Shown one piece after another: positions 15,961-23,223 of a DNA stretch of 64,000 nt (positions are counted from its first letter, which is position 1; every line of letters starts with the position of its first letter). A program made the position numbers and the translations under genes. The notes beneath the pieces were generated by a model. It saw nothing but the letters and a program-made list of their open reading frames with translations. It had not been told where the DNA came from and did not search any database. This DNA is from Zobellia laminariae (GTDB lineage Bacteria; Bacteroidota; Bacteroidia; Flavobacteriales; Flavobacteriaceae): contig NZ_RCNS01000002.1 of NCBI RefSeq assembly GCF_009725995.1, positions 682,001 through 746,000 of the forward strand, given 5' to 3'.

Positions 15961-15991
15961 AAAAAAACGGTTTAAAATGAACTAAACCGTT
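15961..15991 (-). terminator. Rho-independent terminator of the tRNA gene
   Basis: On the minus strand AACGGTTTA (15991-15983) pairs with TAAACCGTT (15974-15966) and runs into seven or more T. It lies just past the 3' end of the tRNA. Confidence 0.8.
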
Positions 15992-16004
15992 GTTTTTACT
16001 GATG

Positions 16005-16078
16005 TAGCGAGAGGGGGGCACGATCCCCCGACCTCCGGGTTATGAATCCGACGCTCTAACCAACTGAGCTACCTCGCC
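16005..16078 (-). tRNA. tRNA with CAU anticodon, probably tRNA-Met
   Basis: The 74-base sequence folds as a cloverleaf: 7-bp acceptor stem (GGCGAGG with TCTCGCT), D-arm with GCTCAGTTGGTTAGAGC, anticodon loop TTCATAA giving CAU, and a GGGGG/CCCCC T-stem. The 3' CCA is not encoded. G1-U72 and lack of the initiator features argue for elongator Met; a CAU tRNA-Ile2 cannot be excluded without tRNA-specific scoring. The terminator at 15961-15991 follows it. Confidence 0.93.
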
Positions 16079-16215
16079 GCATAATTATTTTGATAACGGC
16101 TGCAAATGTAAAGTTTATTTCTTGTTCCTCGGCAATACTTTGATAAAATTATTCTATCTCTTTTATTTTTTTATCATAAGGAAATCTATATATTGCCCAT
16201 CGTAAACACTGAAGA

Positions 16216-16598
16216 ATGGACGATAAAATAAAATTTGAACTAGAATTTGTAATACAAGCTTCACCACAATTGCTATACCAATACTTATCTACCCCATCAG
16301 GTCTTTCAGAGTGGTTTGCTGATAACGTGAATTTGAAGGGTGAAGTGTTCAGTTTTATATGGGACGGTTCTGAAGAAGAAGCCAAATTGTTAAAACGTAA
16401 AAGTGACGAGTTTGTGAAATTCGCATGGGTGGAAAATGAAGACGATTCATTTTTGAATTAAAAATAATCGTAGATGAAATCACCAAAGATGTTTCACTTT
16501 TTATAACAGACTTTGCGGAAGAAGACGAAGTAGACGAAGCAAAAATGCTCTGGACTAATCAAGTAACAGATCTTAAACAGGTTTTAGGCTCTAAGTAA
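16216..16598 (+). pseudogene. START-like/SRPBCC domain gene with one-base frameshift
   Basis: The ATG at 16216 opens 81 codons that read as the N-terminal two thirds of a flavobacterial START-like domain protein (SGLSEWFADNV, FIWDGSEEEAKLLKRKS). The frame breaks in a run of five T at 16450-16454 and stops at 16459. One more T restores the frame, and the continuation (FELKIIVDEITKDVSLF, then DFAEEDEVDEAK) runs to a stop at 16596-16598, giving the expected full length of about 127 residues. The rest of the coding pattern is intact, so the break is either very recent or a sequencing error in a homopolymer. The family is a small hydrophobic-ligand-binding fold of unknown role, usually next to the aminotransferase found here. 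Confidence 0.85.
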
Positions 16599-16628
16599 TC
16601 GTATTCTTCTAATATCACCTTATATTTG

Positions 16629-16655
16629 GTCCCGATAATCATCGGGACTTTTTTT
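16629..16655 (+). terminator. Terminator hairpin abutting the next start codon
   Basis: GTCCCGAT and ATCGGGAC form an 8-bp stem around AATC, followed by seven T. The T-run ends one base before the ATG of the aminotransferase gene at 16656. It terminates the START-like transcript and may also act as an attenuator for the following gene. Confidence 0.8.
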
Positions 16656-17501
16656 ATGGTTAATTACAACGGAAATCTACTAGAGGAAAATACACAATTT
16701 TTAGACCACCAAAACAGGGGCTTACGCTATGGCGATGCTCTTTTTGAAACCATGAGAATGGTTAGCGGAAAACTGTTTTTTTGGGAAGACCATTATCTTA
16801 GGTTAATGGCCTCTATGCGCGTATTGCGAATGGAGATACCTATGGATTTCACAATGGAATTCTTGGAGTCAAAAATTAGTGAAACGGTTGAAGCAAACAG
16901 TTTGTCTAACTCTCAGGCTCGCATTCGCTTTACCGTTTTTAGGGAAAAAGGAGGATTATATTTACCTACCACTAATGAAATTAGCTACTGCATAGAAGCT
17001 TTGCCGCTTAAAAATCCTTTTTATGTGCTTAGTGAAGATGCTTATGAGGTTGAGCTTTTTAAGGATTTCTATGTTAATGCAGATATGTTATCTACTTTAA
17101 AGACAAACAATAAAATCATAAATGTTGTCGGTAGTATTTTTGCCAAAGAAAATGACTATCAGAATTGCCTTCTCTTAAATAGTTCAAAACAAGTAATTGA
17201 AGCTTTAAACGGAAATATCTTCTTAGTTAAGAATGGTGTGATAAAAACGCCGCCTTTAAAAGATGGTTGCCTAAACGGAATCATCCGTAAAAAGTTGATA
17301 GATATTCTTGGTAAAATTGAAGGGTATAAGTTTGAAGAGGCCTCAATATCTCCTTTTGAACTTCAAAAGGCAGATGAGCTGTTTATTACAAATAGCATTG
17401 CGGGCATACAACCCATTACAAGGTACAGAAAGAAAGAATTTGGAAGTACTGTAGCAAAAGAGCTTTTGGGTAAGCTAAACGCCACCGCAAGGCTTTCATA
17501 G
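16656..17501 (+). CDS. Aminotransferase class IV (branched-chain/aminodeoxychorismate lyase-like)
   Basis: The 281-residue protein is a fold-type IV PLP enzyme. The N-terminal MVNYNGNL followed by NRGLRYGDALFETMR is the family signature; the PLP lysine is the first Lys of LKTNNKIIN, and GCLNGIIRKKL plus ELFITNSIAGIQPI form the phosphate and carboxylate pocket. Similar genes are annotated as 4-amino-4-deoxychorismate lyase (folate) or branched-chain aminotransferase; the substrate cannot be settled here. A TTG at 16626 is in frame but lies inside the terminator stem, so ATG 16656 is preferred. It converges with the YqgE-like gene 20 bases away. Confidence 0.88.
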   Translation: MVNYNGNLLEENTQFLDHQNRGLRYGDALFETMRMVSGKLFFWEDHYLRLMASMRVLRMEIPMDFTMEFLESKISETVEANSLSNSQARIRFTVFREKGGLYLPTTNEISYCIEALPLKNPFYVLSEDAYEVELFKDFYVNADMLSTLKTNNKIINVVGSIFAKENDYQNCLLLNSSKQVIEALNGNIFLVKNGVIKTPPLKDGCLNGIIRKKLIDILGKIEGYKFEEASISPFELQKADELFITNSIAGIQPITRYRKKEFGSTVAKELLGKLNATARLS

Positions 17502-17521
17502 CAAAAAGAATAGGGGAGTAC

Positions 17522-18082
17522 CTAGTTTAAACTTGGATTTTCTGGAGAATTTGACCAAAGAAGGTAATCTCCTCCTAATTCTACCATTTTTTCTTTCCAA
17601 AATGCTTCGGAAGATTTATGGATTAATGCACTATCATAATCGTTCTCTACAACCACCCATGATTTGGATAATAACTCTTTATCCAGTTGAAGGGAAGACC
17701 AACCGGAGTAACCAAGGAAAAAACGAATGTCTTCCTCTGAGATAACTTTCTGATTTATAAGATCTATAGTGTCCTCAAAATCACCGCCCCAAAAAATACC
17801 ATCAGAAATCTCAATGCTATTGGTAATCAATTCTGGAACTTTATGTATAAAGTAAAGGTTGTCCTGTTCTACAGGGCCACCGTTGTAAACTTGAAAAGGT
17901 ATCTCGATCTCGTTTATGAGTTCGCCAATGGTGTACTCTAATGGTTTATTTAAAATAAAGCCAACTGAGCCCTCTTTATTATGTTCTGCTAAGAGAACTA
18001 CGGAGCGATTAAAGGATACGTCTCCGGTCAAGGTTGGTTCTGCAATAAGGAGCTTGCCCTTTTCTGGTTTTAGGTCTACCAT
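17522..18082 (-). CDS. YqgE/AlgH family protein
   Basis: The 186-residue sequence shows the YqgE/AlgH pattern: GKLLIAEP near the start, FNRSVVLLAEHN, GSVGFILNKPL, YNGGPVEQDNLYFIH, GIFWGGDFE and RFFLGYSGWSSLQL. Length is normal for the family. The protein is cytoplasmic and conserved, but its biochemical role is not established. It is convergent with the aminotransferase gene and lies between it and the HU gene, separated from HU by a terminator, so it is probably transcribed alone. Confidence 0.95.
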   Translation of the reverse strand: MVDLKPEKGKLLIAEPTLTGDVSFNRSVVLLAEHNKEGSVGFILNKPLEYTIGELINEIEIPFQVYNGGPVEQDNLYFIHKVPELITNSIEISDGIFWGGDFEDTIDLINQKVISEEDIRFFLGYSGWSSLQLDKELLSKSWVVVENDYDSALIHKSSEAFWKEKMVELGGDYLLWSNSPENPSLN

Positions 18083-18141
18083 AATTATATGAACTAATGA
18101 TAACTAAAATAAGACATTTCTTATAAAAAGCAAGTATGAAT

Positions 18142-18174
18142 AAAAAAAAAGCGTCTACAATGTAGACGCTTTTT
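18142..18174. terminator. Bidirectional terminator after the HU gene
   Basis: GCGTCTACA (18151-18159) and TGTAGACGC (18161-18169) form a 9-bp hairpin flanked by A on the left and T on the right, so it can work in both directions; the HU gene ends 20 bases away on the minus strand. Confidence 0.8.
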
Positions 18175-18193
18175 AATATTAAGGCTAGTAAGA

Positions 18194-18466
18194 CTAGTTT
18201 ACTGAATTAGCCAATTCAGATCCTGCTTTGAACTTTACAACGTTCTTAGCTGCAATCTGGATAGTTTTACCTGTAGAAGGGTTTCTTCCTTCTCTTGCAT
18301 TTCTTTTAGATACTGACCAAGATCCAAAACCAACTAAAGAAACTCTGTTACCTCCTTTAAGAGATCCTTCAACATTTCCTAAGAAAGATTCCAATGCTTT
18401 TTTTGCTGCGGCTTTTGTGATGCCGGCGTCTGCTGCCATTGCATCGATCAATTCTGTTTTGTTCAT
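18194..18466 (-). CDS. hup: HU-family DNA-binding protein
   Basis: The 90-residue protein matches HU: MNKTELIDAMA start, two N-terminal helices, the VSLVGFGSWSVSKR strand, the GRNPSTGKTIQIAAK beta-arm motif with the intercalating proline, and the VVKFKAGSEL end. HU dimers bend DNA and organise the nucleoid. The gene is single, with a good promoter at 18510-18540 and a hairpin terminator, which fits high, independent expression. Confidence 0.97.
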   Translation of the reverse strand: MNKTELIDAMAADAGITKAAAKKALESFLGNVEGSLKGGNRVSLVGFGSWSVSKRNAREGRNPSTGKTIQIAAKNVVKFKAGSELANSVN

Positions 18467-18509
18467 AATTTAATTAATTAATTGTTGTTAAACGTATTTT
18501 AATGTTAAA

Positions 18510-18540
18510 CAAATTTATAGGGATTTCCTTCCAACGCAAG
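18510..18540 (-). promoter_or_regulatory. Promoter of the HU gene
   Basis: On the minus strand TTG (18539-18537) is followed after exactly 19 bases by TAAATTTG (18517-18510), matching the Bacteroidetes -33/-7 promoter plan (TTTG, 19-21 bases, TAnnTTTG). The expected start of transcription is about 35-40 bases before the ATG. Confidence 0.65.
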
Positions 18541-18640
18541 TAAAATGGGGGGAAATCACTGTTTTTGTTAATAACTATGGGTGTTTGTTGATAAAGTAGG
18601 GGTTTTTTTACGCTTCTCGCAGCCCAATGATACCAAGGCT

Positions 18641-19588
18641 TTACAACATTTGGGCATTTTTTTGCAAGTTTAGACCATTTAGAACATCCTGAATCTTCAT
18701 TTTTCTCTTACCTGGCAACTGTATTTCTAGTAGGTTTATGTAACCGCCAGCTACCGCAACTTTGAGTTCTTTTTTGGTAAATTCTATTTCTCCTACATTT
18801 AATTGGTGGTCAGCTAGTTCTTTCTGGGTATCATATATTTTTACAAATACCTTCTCATCTCCGTTTACTAATGTAGTCCATGCTCCAGGATAAGGACTCA
18901 ATCCTCTTATATGGTTAAAGACGTCATCAATAGATTTGTTCCAATCAATTTCACAAGTATCCTTATGTATTTTAAACGCTTCTTTTAATTCTTTAGAAAT
19001 AGGCTGCGCAATTGTGGTAACAGATCCTTTGGCTATAGCTTTTACCGTTTTTAGAACAAGATCGGCACCCATGACCATTAATTTGTCATGTAGTTCTCCT
19101 GCAGACATGTTTTCTTCTATATCTATACGGTCTTGTAATATAATTTCTCCGGTATCTATTTTTTCATCTATAAAGAAGGTAGTAACTCCTGTTTCTTTTT
19201 CTCCGTTGATGATAGCCCAGTTTATTGGGGCTGCACCTCGGTAATCTGGTAAAAGGGAAGCATGAAGGTTAAATGTACCATATTTCGGCATTGCCCATAC
19301 CGCCTTTGGTAACATGCGAAAAGCAACCACAATTTGAAGATTTGCATTCAAGGCCTTCAGTTCAGCTAAGAAATCTTCATTTTTAAGATTGGTAGGCTGT
19401 AGTACTTTTAATCCGTTTTCTAGTGCGTATTTTTTTACGTGAGATTGTTGCAGGCTTCTGCCTCTTCCTGCTGGTCTGTCCGGTGCCGTGATGACCCCAA
19501 CTACGTTATAATTATTATCCACTAATTTCGCTAGAATGGTAGTTGCGAACTCTGGCGTTCCCATAAAGACGATGCGTAAATCTTTCAT
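18641..19588 (-). CDS. fmt: Methionyl-tRNA formyltransferase
   Basis: The 315-residue protein begins with RIVFMGTPEFA and carries the formyltransferase signature HASLLPDYRGAAPI with catalytic His, followed by GVTTFFIDEKIDTG. The C-terminal OB-fold-like domain follows from about residue 205. It formylates initiator Met-tRNA using 10-formyl-tetrahydrofolate. Length is normal. recQ lies 37 bases upstream on the same strand, so both may share a transcript that starts before the AAA ATPase gene. Confidence 0.97.
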   Translation of the reverse strand: MKDLRIVFMGTPEFATTILAKLVDNNYNVVGVITAPDRPAGRGRSLQQSHVKKYALENGLKVLQPTNLKNEDFLAELKALNANLQIVVAFRMLPKAVWAMPKYGTFNLHASLLPDYRGAAPINWAIINGEKETGVTTFFIDEKIDTGEIILQDRIDIEENMSAGELHDKLMVMGADLVLKTVKAIAKGSVTTIAQPISKELKEAFKIHKDTCEIDWNKSIDDVFNHIRGLSPYPGAWTTLVNGDEKVFVKIYDTQKELADHQLNVGEIEFTKKELKVAVAGGYINLLEIQLPGKRKMKIQDVLNGLNLQKNAQML

Positions 19589-19625
19589 TGTGTTCCTTTA
19601 TTTTTTAACCTATACTATATAAGGT

Positions 19626-21524
19626 CTATTTTATTTGATACTCATTTTTTGTATTAATCTCAATAACATCATCTTCTAACATAAGCTGCAAAGCTCTTAA
19701 AACAAGCTTTTCTTTATAGGTCATTACGGCTATTAATGCTCTTGATGTATGTGGCGAATTTTGTAATATGGTCGTAATTTCTTTTGAAACTTGAATAAAA
19801 GTCGGTTTTTGGGGAGCTTTCTTTTTTATACAAACATCGCATACGCCACAGTCTTCCGTATTGTTTTCTCCAAAGTATTCTAAAATCTGTCTGCTTCTAC
19901 ATTTGGTGTCATTCTTAATGTAGTCTATCATTTGAAAAACCTTTTCCGTCTTAACTTGGTTTTGTTCCTGTACTTTTTTGGCGAAGACATTTATAGTAAG
20001 GTCGTCTTCACGAGGAACAAGAAAGGTAATTTCTAAATCGCTTTGGTGTGCTTCATAGGTAATGATGCCATCTTTTTTAAGTTGTTCCAAAACCTTGAAA
20101 ACATGTGTTTCTGAAGTATTGGTTTTCTTGGCAATGATACCAGGGTTGATTTTTGTCTCAAAATCAAAAATACCACCATAGGTTCTTAAAATGGTCTGGA
20201 TAATACTAGCGGCATCTTTATGTAAATCTAGATAATCAAAAATGGCGTCCTTTTCAGAAATGAATTGTACGATTGTTCTTTTTGAAAATGATTCCGATAG
20301 GGAAACCACAGAGTTGCGGTCTAGGATTTTGAGGCCGTTATAGGCTAAAAATGAATTTAGGCTATAGGTCCTCACGAATTCATTAAAGTTAAACTGAAAG
20401 GTTTCGTTACTGCCCTCGCCATATCCTATTCTAAAGTAATTGTTGAGTTTGTTATATATTTTTTTTAGGAAAGCAGTATCTGGTAGAACGCTTAGAAATT
20501 GGTTCTTCAGTTGCTCTTCATCATTCGGATTGGTAATCAGTACAGCTTCCGCAGGTTCTCCATCACGACCTGCTCTTCCTGCTTCTTGATAGTAATTCTC
20601 AAGACAATCTGGTATTTGATAATGTACCACAAGAGAAACATCTGGCTTGTCCACCCCCATACCAAAGGCATTTGTGGCCACCATAATTTGGATTTTGTGT
20701 GTAAGCCAGTGGTCTAATTTTTTCTCTTTTTCTTTTTTGGTTATCCCTCCGTGAAAAAAAGTAGCGCTACATCCTTTGGAGTTTAAAAACTGAGCCAGCT
20801 CTACGGTGCCTCTCCGGGTACCTACATATACAATACCGCTTTTCTTAATTTGTGAACAAAGCTGTGCTAATCTGTAATGCTTGTCTTCTTCCCATAAAAT
20901 CTTGAAAGCAATATTTTTTCGGGCAAACGAATCCGTAACAATTACCGGAGCTGTTAAGTGTAGGCTCTCCACAATATCTTGGGCAACTCTATCCGTTGCA
21001 GTGGCGGTCAATGCTACTACTGGTGTTTGGGGTAGTAGTTTGCGTAGTTCTGCACATTCTAGATAAGCAGGCCTAAAATCGTGCCCCCACTGAGAAATAC
21101 AATGTGCTTCATCTATTGCCACAAGATTTACGTTCATCTGACGTATTTTCTCTTGAACCAATTCTTGCTGTAAGCGTTCTGGGGATAGGTATACAAATTT
21201 ATATCCGCCGTATAAACAGTTGTCTAAAAGGTCTAAAAGTTCATTAAAAGGGATTCCACCGGTAAGTGCAATAGCTTTAATACCTCTTTTTTTGAGACCT
21301 TCTACCTGATCTTGTATAAGTGCAATTAGAGGAGAGACTACAATACATAATCCCTCTTGTGCCATAGCAGGAACTTGAAAGCAGACGGATTTGCCGCCAC
21401 CTGTTGGTAATAAGGCCAACACGTCTCGCTTATCTAAAATGGCATCTATTATTTCTTTCTGGGAACCTTTAAAACTATCAAAGCCCCAATATTGCCGTAA
21501 AATGGATATCGGGTCTTCTTGCAT
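19626..21524 (-). CDS. recQ: RecQ-family ATP-dependent DNA helicase, without HRDC domain
   Basis: The 632-residue protein has the RecQ motifs: Walker A TGGGKS (41-46), DEAH (138-141) followed by CISQWGHDFRPAY, the TATA motif, and QEAGRAGRDG. A zinc site of four Cys (542, 559, 562, 565) and a winged-helix RQC region follow. The sequence ends soon after RQC, so the HRDC domain found in longer RecQ proteins is absent. It unwinds DNA 3' to 5' in recombination and repair. The start overlaps the stop of the preceding ATPase gene by one base (TAATG). Confidence 0.95.
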   Translation of the reverse strand: MQEDPISILRQYWGFDSFKGSQKEIIDAILDKRDVLALLPTGGGKSVCFQVPAMAQEGLCIVVSPLIALIQDQVEGLKKRGIKAIALTGGIPFNELLDLLDNCLYGGYKFVYLSPERLQQELVQEKIRQMNVNLVAIDEAHCISQWGHDFRPAYLECAELRKLLPQTPVVALTATATDRVAQDIVESLHLTAPVIVTDSFARKNIAFKILWEEDKHYRLAQLCSQIKKSGIVYVGTRRGTVELAQFLNSKGCSATFFHGGITKKEKEKKLDHWLTHKIQIMVATNAFGMGVDKPDVSLVVHYQIPDCLENYYQEAGRAGRDGEPAEAVLITNPNDEEQLKNQFLSVLPDTAFLKKIYNKLNNYFRIGYGEGSNETFQFNFNEFVRTYSLNSFLAYNGLKILDRNSVVSLSESFSKRTIVQFISEKDAIFDYLDLHKDAASIIQTILRTYGGIFDFETKINPGIIAKKTNTSETHVFKVLEQLKKDGIITYEAHQSDLEITFLVPREDDLTINVFAKKVQEQNQVKTEKVFQMIDYIKNDTKCRSRQILEYFGENNTEDCGVCDVCIKKKAPQKPTFIQVSKEITTILQNSPHTSRALIAVMTYKEKLVLRALQLMLEDDVIEINTKNEYQIK

Positions 21525-22105
21525 TATTTTAAATTTAGCAGTTCTAGAATAAAGCTTGTACGTTCTTCAATACTTCCTTTTGGTATGATGGTAATAGGGT
21601 AGCCTACTTGTTCATATGTAGCTTTAAGATGCTCATAAACCCGCTGGGCTTCCTCAAAAGATTCAAACCTTTCGTTATCTACTACATGGATTTCTTTCCA
21701 TGGTGGCATCAGTAGAATTTGATGGTAACGATAGGTGTGACAAGGCTTCTCAAACTCCTTGCTATACGTTTGGCCAAAACAGTTCATGTATGCGTGTACA
21801 TCAGGTATTCCTCTATCAAAAAACACGATATTTTCAGTAGTGTTTTCGGCATCTACATATTGTTTTATTCTACCGTCTAAAAGACTCTGATTAAATTTCT
21901 TGGGATCCTTTACGGAAAGAATAGGGTTAACCGCGAATTCATTAGCGTCATCCTCATTTTTTTCTAACGAAGTCATACTTCGTATAAGTTCGTGTACAAC
22001 CGGAAAACCATTTTTTTCAAGGTTTTCAATAACTGATGTTTTGCCTGTACTTGGGCCACCTGTAATAACTACTTTTCTAAGATCCAATAGATAATTGTTG
22101 TTCAT
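21524..22105 (-). CDS. AAA-family ATPase (NadR-like P-loop kinase fold)
   Basis: From the ATG at 22105 the product is 193 residues, with a P-loop GGPSTGKT at 16-23, a DRGIPD motif (FFDRGIPDVHAY) in the middle and a RYHQILLMPPW strand. This matches the AAA_28 group related to the kinase domain of NadR. Substrate is unknown; nucleoside or nicotinamide riboside kinases are the nearest characterised relatives. A longer in-frame start at 22210 is rejected because it would overlap the divergent DUF493 gene and its promoter. It is translationally linked to recQ. Confidence 0.88.
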   Translation of the reverse strand: MNNNYLLDLRKVVITGGPSTGKTSVIENLEKNGFPVVHELIRSMTSLEKNEDDANEFAVNPILSVKDPKKFNQSLLDGRIKQYVDAENTTENIVFFDRGIPDVHAYMNCFGQTYSKEFEKPCHTYRYHQILLMPPWKEIHVVDNERFESFEEAQRVYEHLKATYEQVGYPITIIPKGSIEERTSFILELLNLK

Positions 22106-22106
22106 G

Positions 22107-22160
22107 CAAAAGTAATCATTCCGCAATGATTTTAAAATTGCACGTTTACCGTTATCTTTG
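22107..22160. promoter_or_regulatory. Divergent promoter region
   Basis: The minus strand carries TACTTTTG (22114-22107) one base before the ATPase ATG, and the plus strand carries TATCTTTG at 22153-22160 before the DUF493 ATG at 22175. Both match TAnnTTTG. The minus-strand element would give an almost leaderless message. Clear -33 elements were not found. Confidence 0.4.
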
Positions 22161-22174
22161 TAAAAAACGGATAT

Positions 22175-22462
22175 ATGGAAAATCAATCTCCAGAAGATTT
22201 CTACAAACACTTACGTAAACAGTTAGAGGAAACATCTACTTGGCCTTCTAATTACCTCTACAAGTTTATAGTAAAAAGCGAGCCTGAAAAAATAAAAAGC
22301 ATTCACGAAATATTTGATAATATTGGAGCCGTTATACAATTGAAGGAATCTAAAAACGCAAAGTATACTAGTGTTTCCATCACGGTAAACATGAAAAATC
22401 CCGATGCTGTAATCGAGAAATACCAAGAAGTAGGCAAGGTTGAAGGGGTAATATCCCTATAA
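22175..22462 (+). CDS. DUF493 (YbeD-like) family protein
   Basis: The 95-residue protein shows the DUF493 ferredoxin-like pattern: an N-terminal amphipathic helix, WPSNYLYKFIVKS, a helix with VIQLKESKNAKYTSVSIT and a final VEKYQ-type helix ending in a Gly-Val-Ile strand. It is a small cytoplasmic regulator-like domain of unknown partner. It begins a plus-strand run with DUF4290, murA and a GNAT gene, 82 bases before the next start. Confidence 0.92.
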   Translation: MENQSPEDFYKHLRKQLEETSTWPSNYLYKFIVKSEPEKIKSIHEIFDNIGAVIQLKESKNAKYTSVSITVNMKNPDAVIEKYQEVGKVEGVISL

Positions 22463-22544
22463 ATAGTATTTGACCCATAATTTTCTTAATTTGCAGACGT
22501 TATAAGAACACTTCCTTATTTATTTTTAAGCAAAACTTTTCAAT

Positions 22545-23207
22545 TTGAATTTAGTAGAAAACCTAGAATATAACACGGAAAGGTCAAAATTGATCATTCC
22601 AGAGTACGGGCGTCATTTTCAGAAAATGGTAGATCATGCCATTTCCATTGAGGACGATGAAGAGAGAAATAAAGTGGCCCAATCTATTATTAGTGTTATG
22701 GGTAATATTCAGCCGCATTTAAGAGATGTGCCTGATTTTCAGCATAAACTTTGGGATCAGTTGTTTATTATGTCCGATTTTAAATTGGATGTAAAGTCGC
22801 CTTTTCCTATTACGAGTAAAGAGGTTTTAAGAAAACGTCCAGATTCGTTAGAATATCCTCAGAATTTTCCAAAATATCGTTTCTACGGAAACAACATTAA
22901 AAGAATGATTGATGTTGCCGTAAAATGGGAAAAGGGAGATATGCGCGATGGTTTAGAATATGCCATTGCCAACCACATGAAAAAATGTTACCTGAATTGG
23001 AACAAAGATACTGTAGACGATAAAGCTATTTTTAAACACCTTCTTGAGCTTAGTGATGGTCAAATAGATATGACCGGAGAAACGCTTACGGATAGTGGTC
23101 AGTTTTTGAAAAACAGAGTTGCTAAAACTCCTAGAAACAGTAATTCAGGAAAGAAAAATAACCAACGTAGCAATAACAATAACAATCGCGGTAAAAAGCG
23201 ATATTAA
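22545..23207 (+). CDS. DUF4290 family protein with TTG start
   Basis: The 220-residue protein is a DUF4290 member: NLEYNTERSKLIIPEYGR at the start, GNIQPHLRDVPDFQHKLWDQL and an ELSDGQIDMTGE-like end are characteristic of this Bacteroidetes family, which is nearly always directly upstream of murA. The only start that keeps the conserved N-terminus is TTG at 22545; the next ATG would remove about 28 conserved residues. The C-terminal tail is rich in Asn, Lys and Arg and may bind nucleic acid. Function is unknown. Confidence 0.9.
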   Translation: MNLVENLEYNTERSKLIIPEYGRHFQKMVDHAISIEDDEERNKVAQSIISVMGNIQPHLRDVPDFQHKLWDQLFIMSDFKLDVKSPFPITSKEVLRKRPDSLEYPQNFPKYRFYGNNIKRMIDVAVKWEKGDMRDGLEYAIANHMKKCYLNWNKDTVDDKAIFKHLLELSDGQIDMTGETLTDSGQFLKNRVAKTPRNSNSGKKNNQRSNNNNNRGKKRY

Positions 23208-23223
23208 TACTCCTCAATCTTAC

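Noticed and set aside
16626..16655. TTG start for the aminotransferase gene
   Set aside because: It lies inside the terminator stem and adds residues absent from the family; ATG 16656 matches the conserved N-terminus.
22106..22210. Upstream start for the AAA ATPase
   Set aside because: It would overlap the divergent DUF493 gene; the P-loop protein starts normally at 22105.
23119..23223. Upstream start for murA
   Set aside because: The extension overlaps the Asn/Lys-rich tail of DUF4290 in another frame and is not part of MurA.
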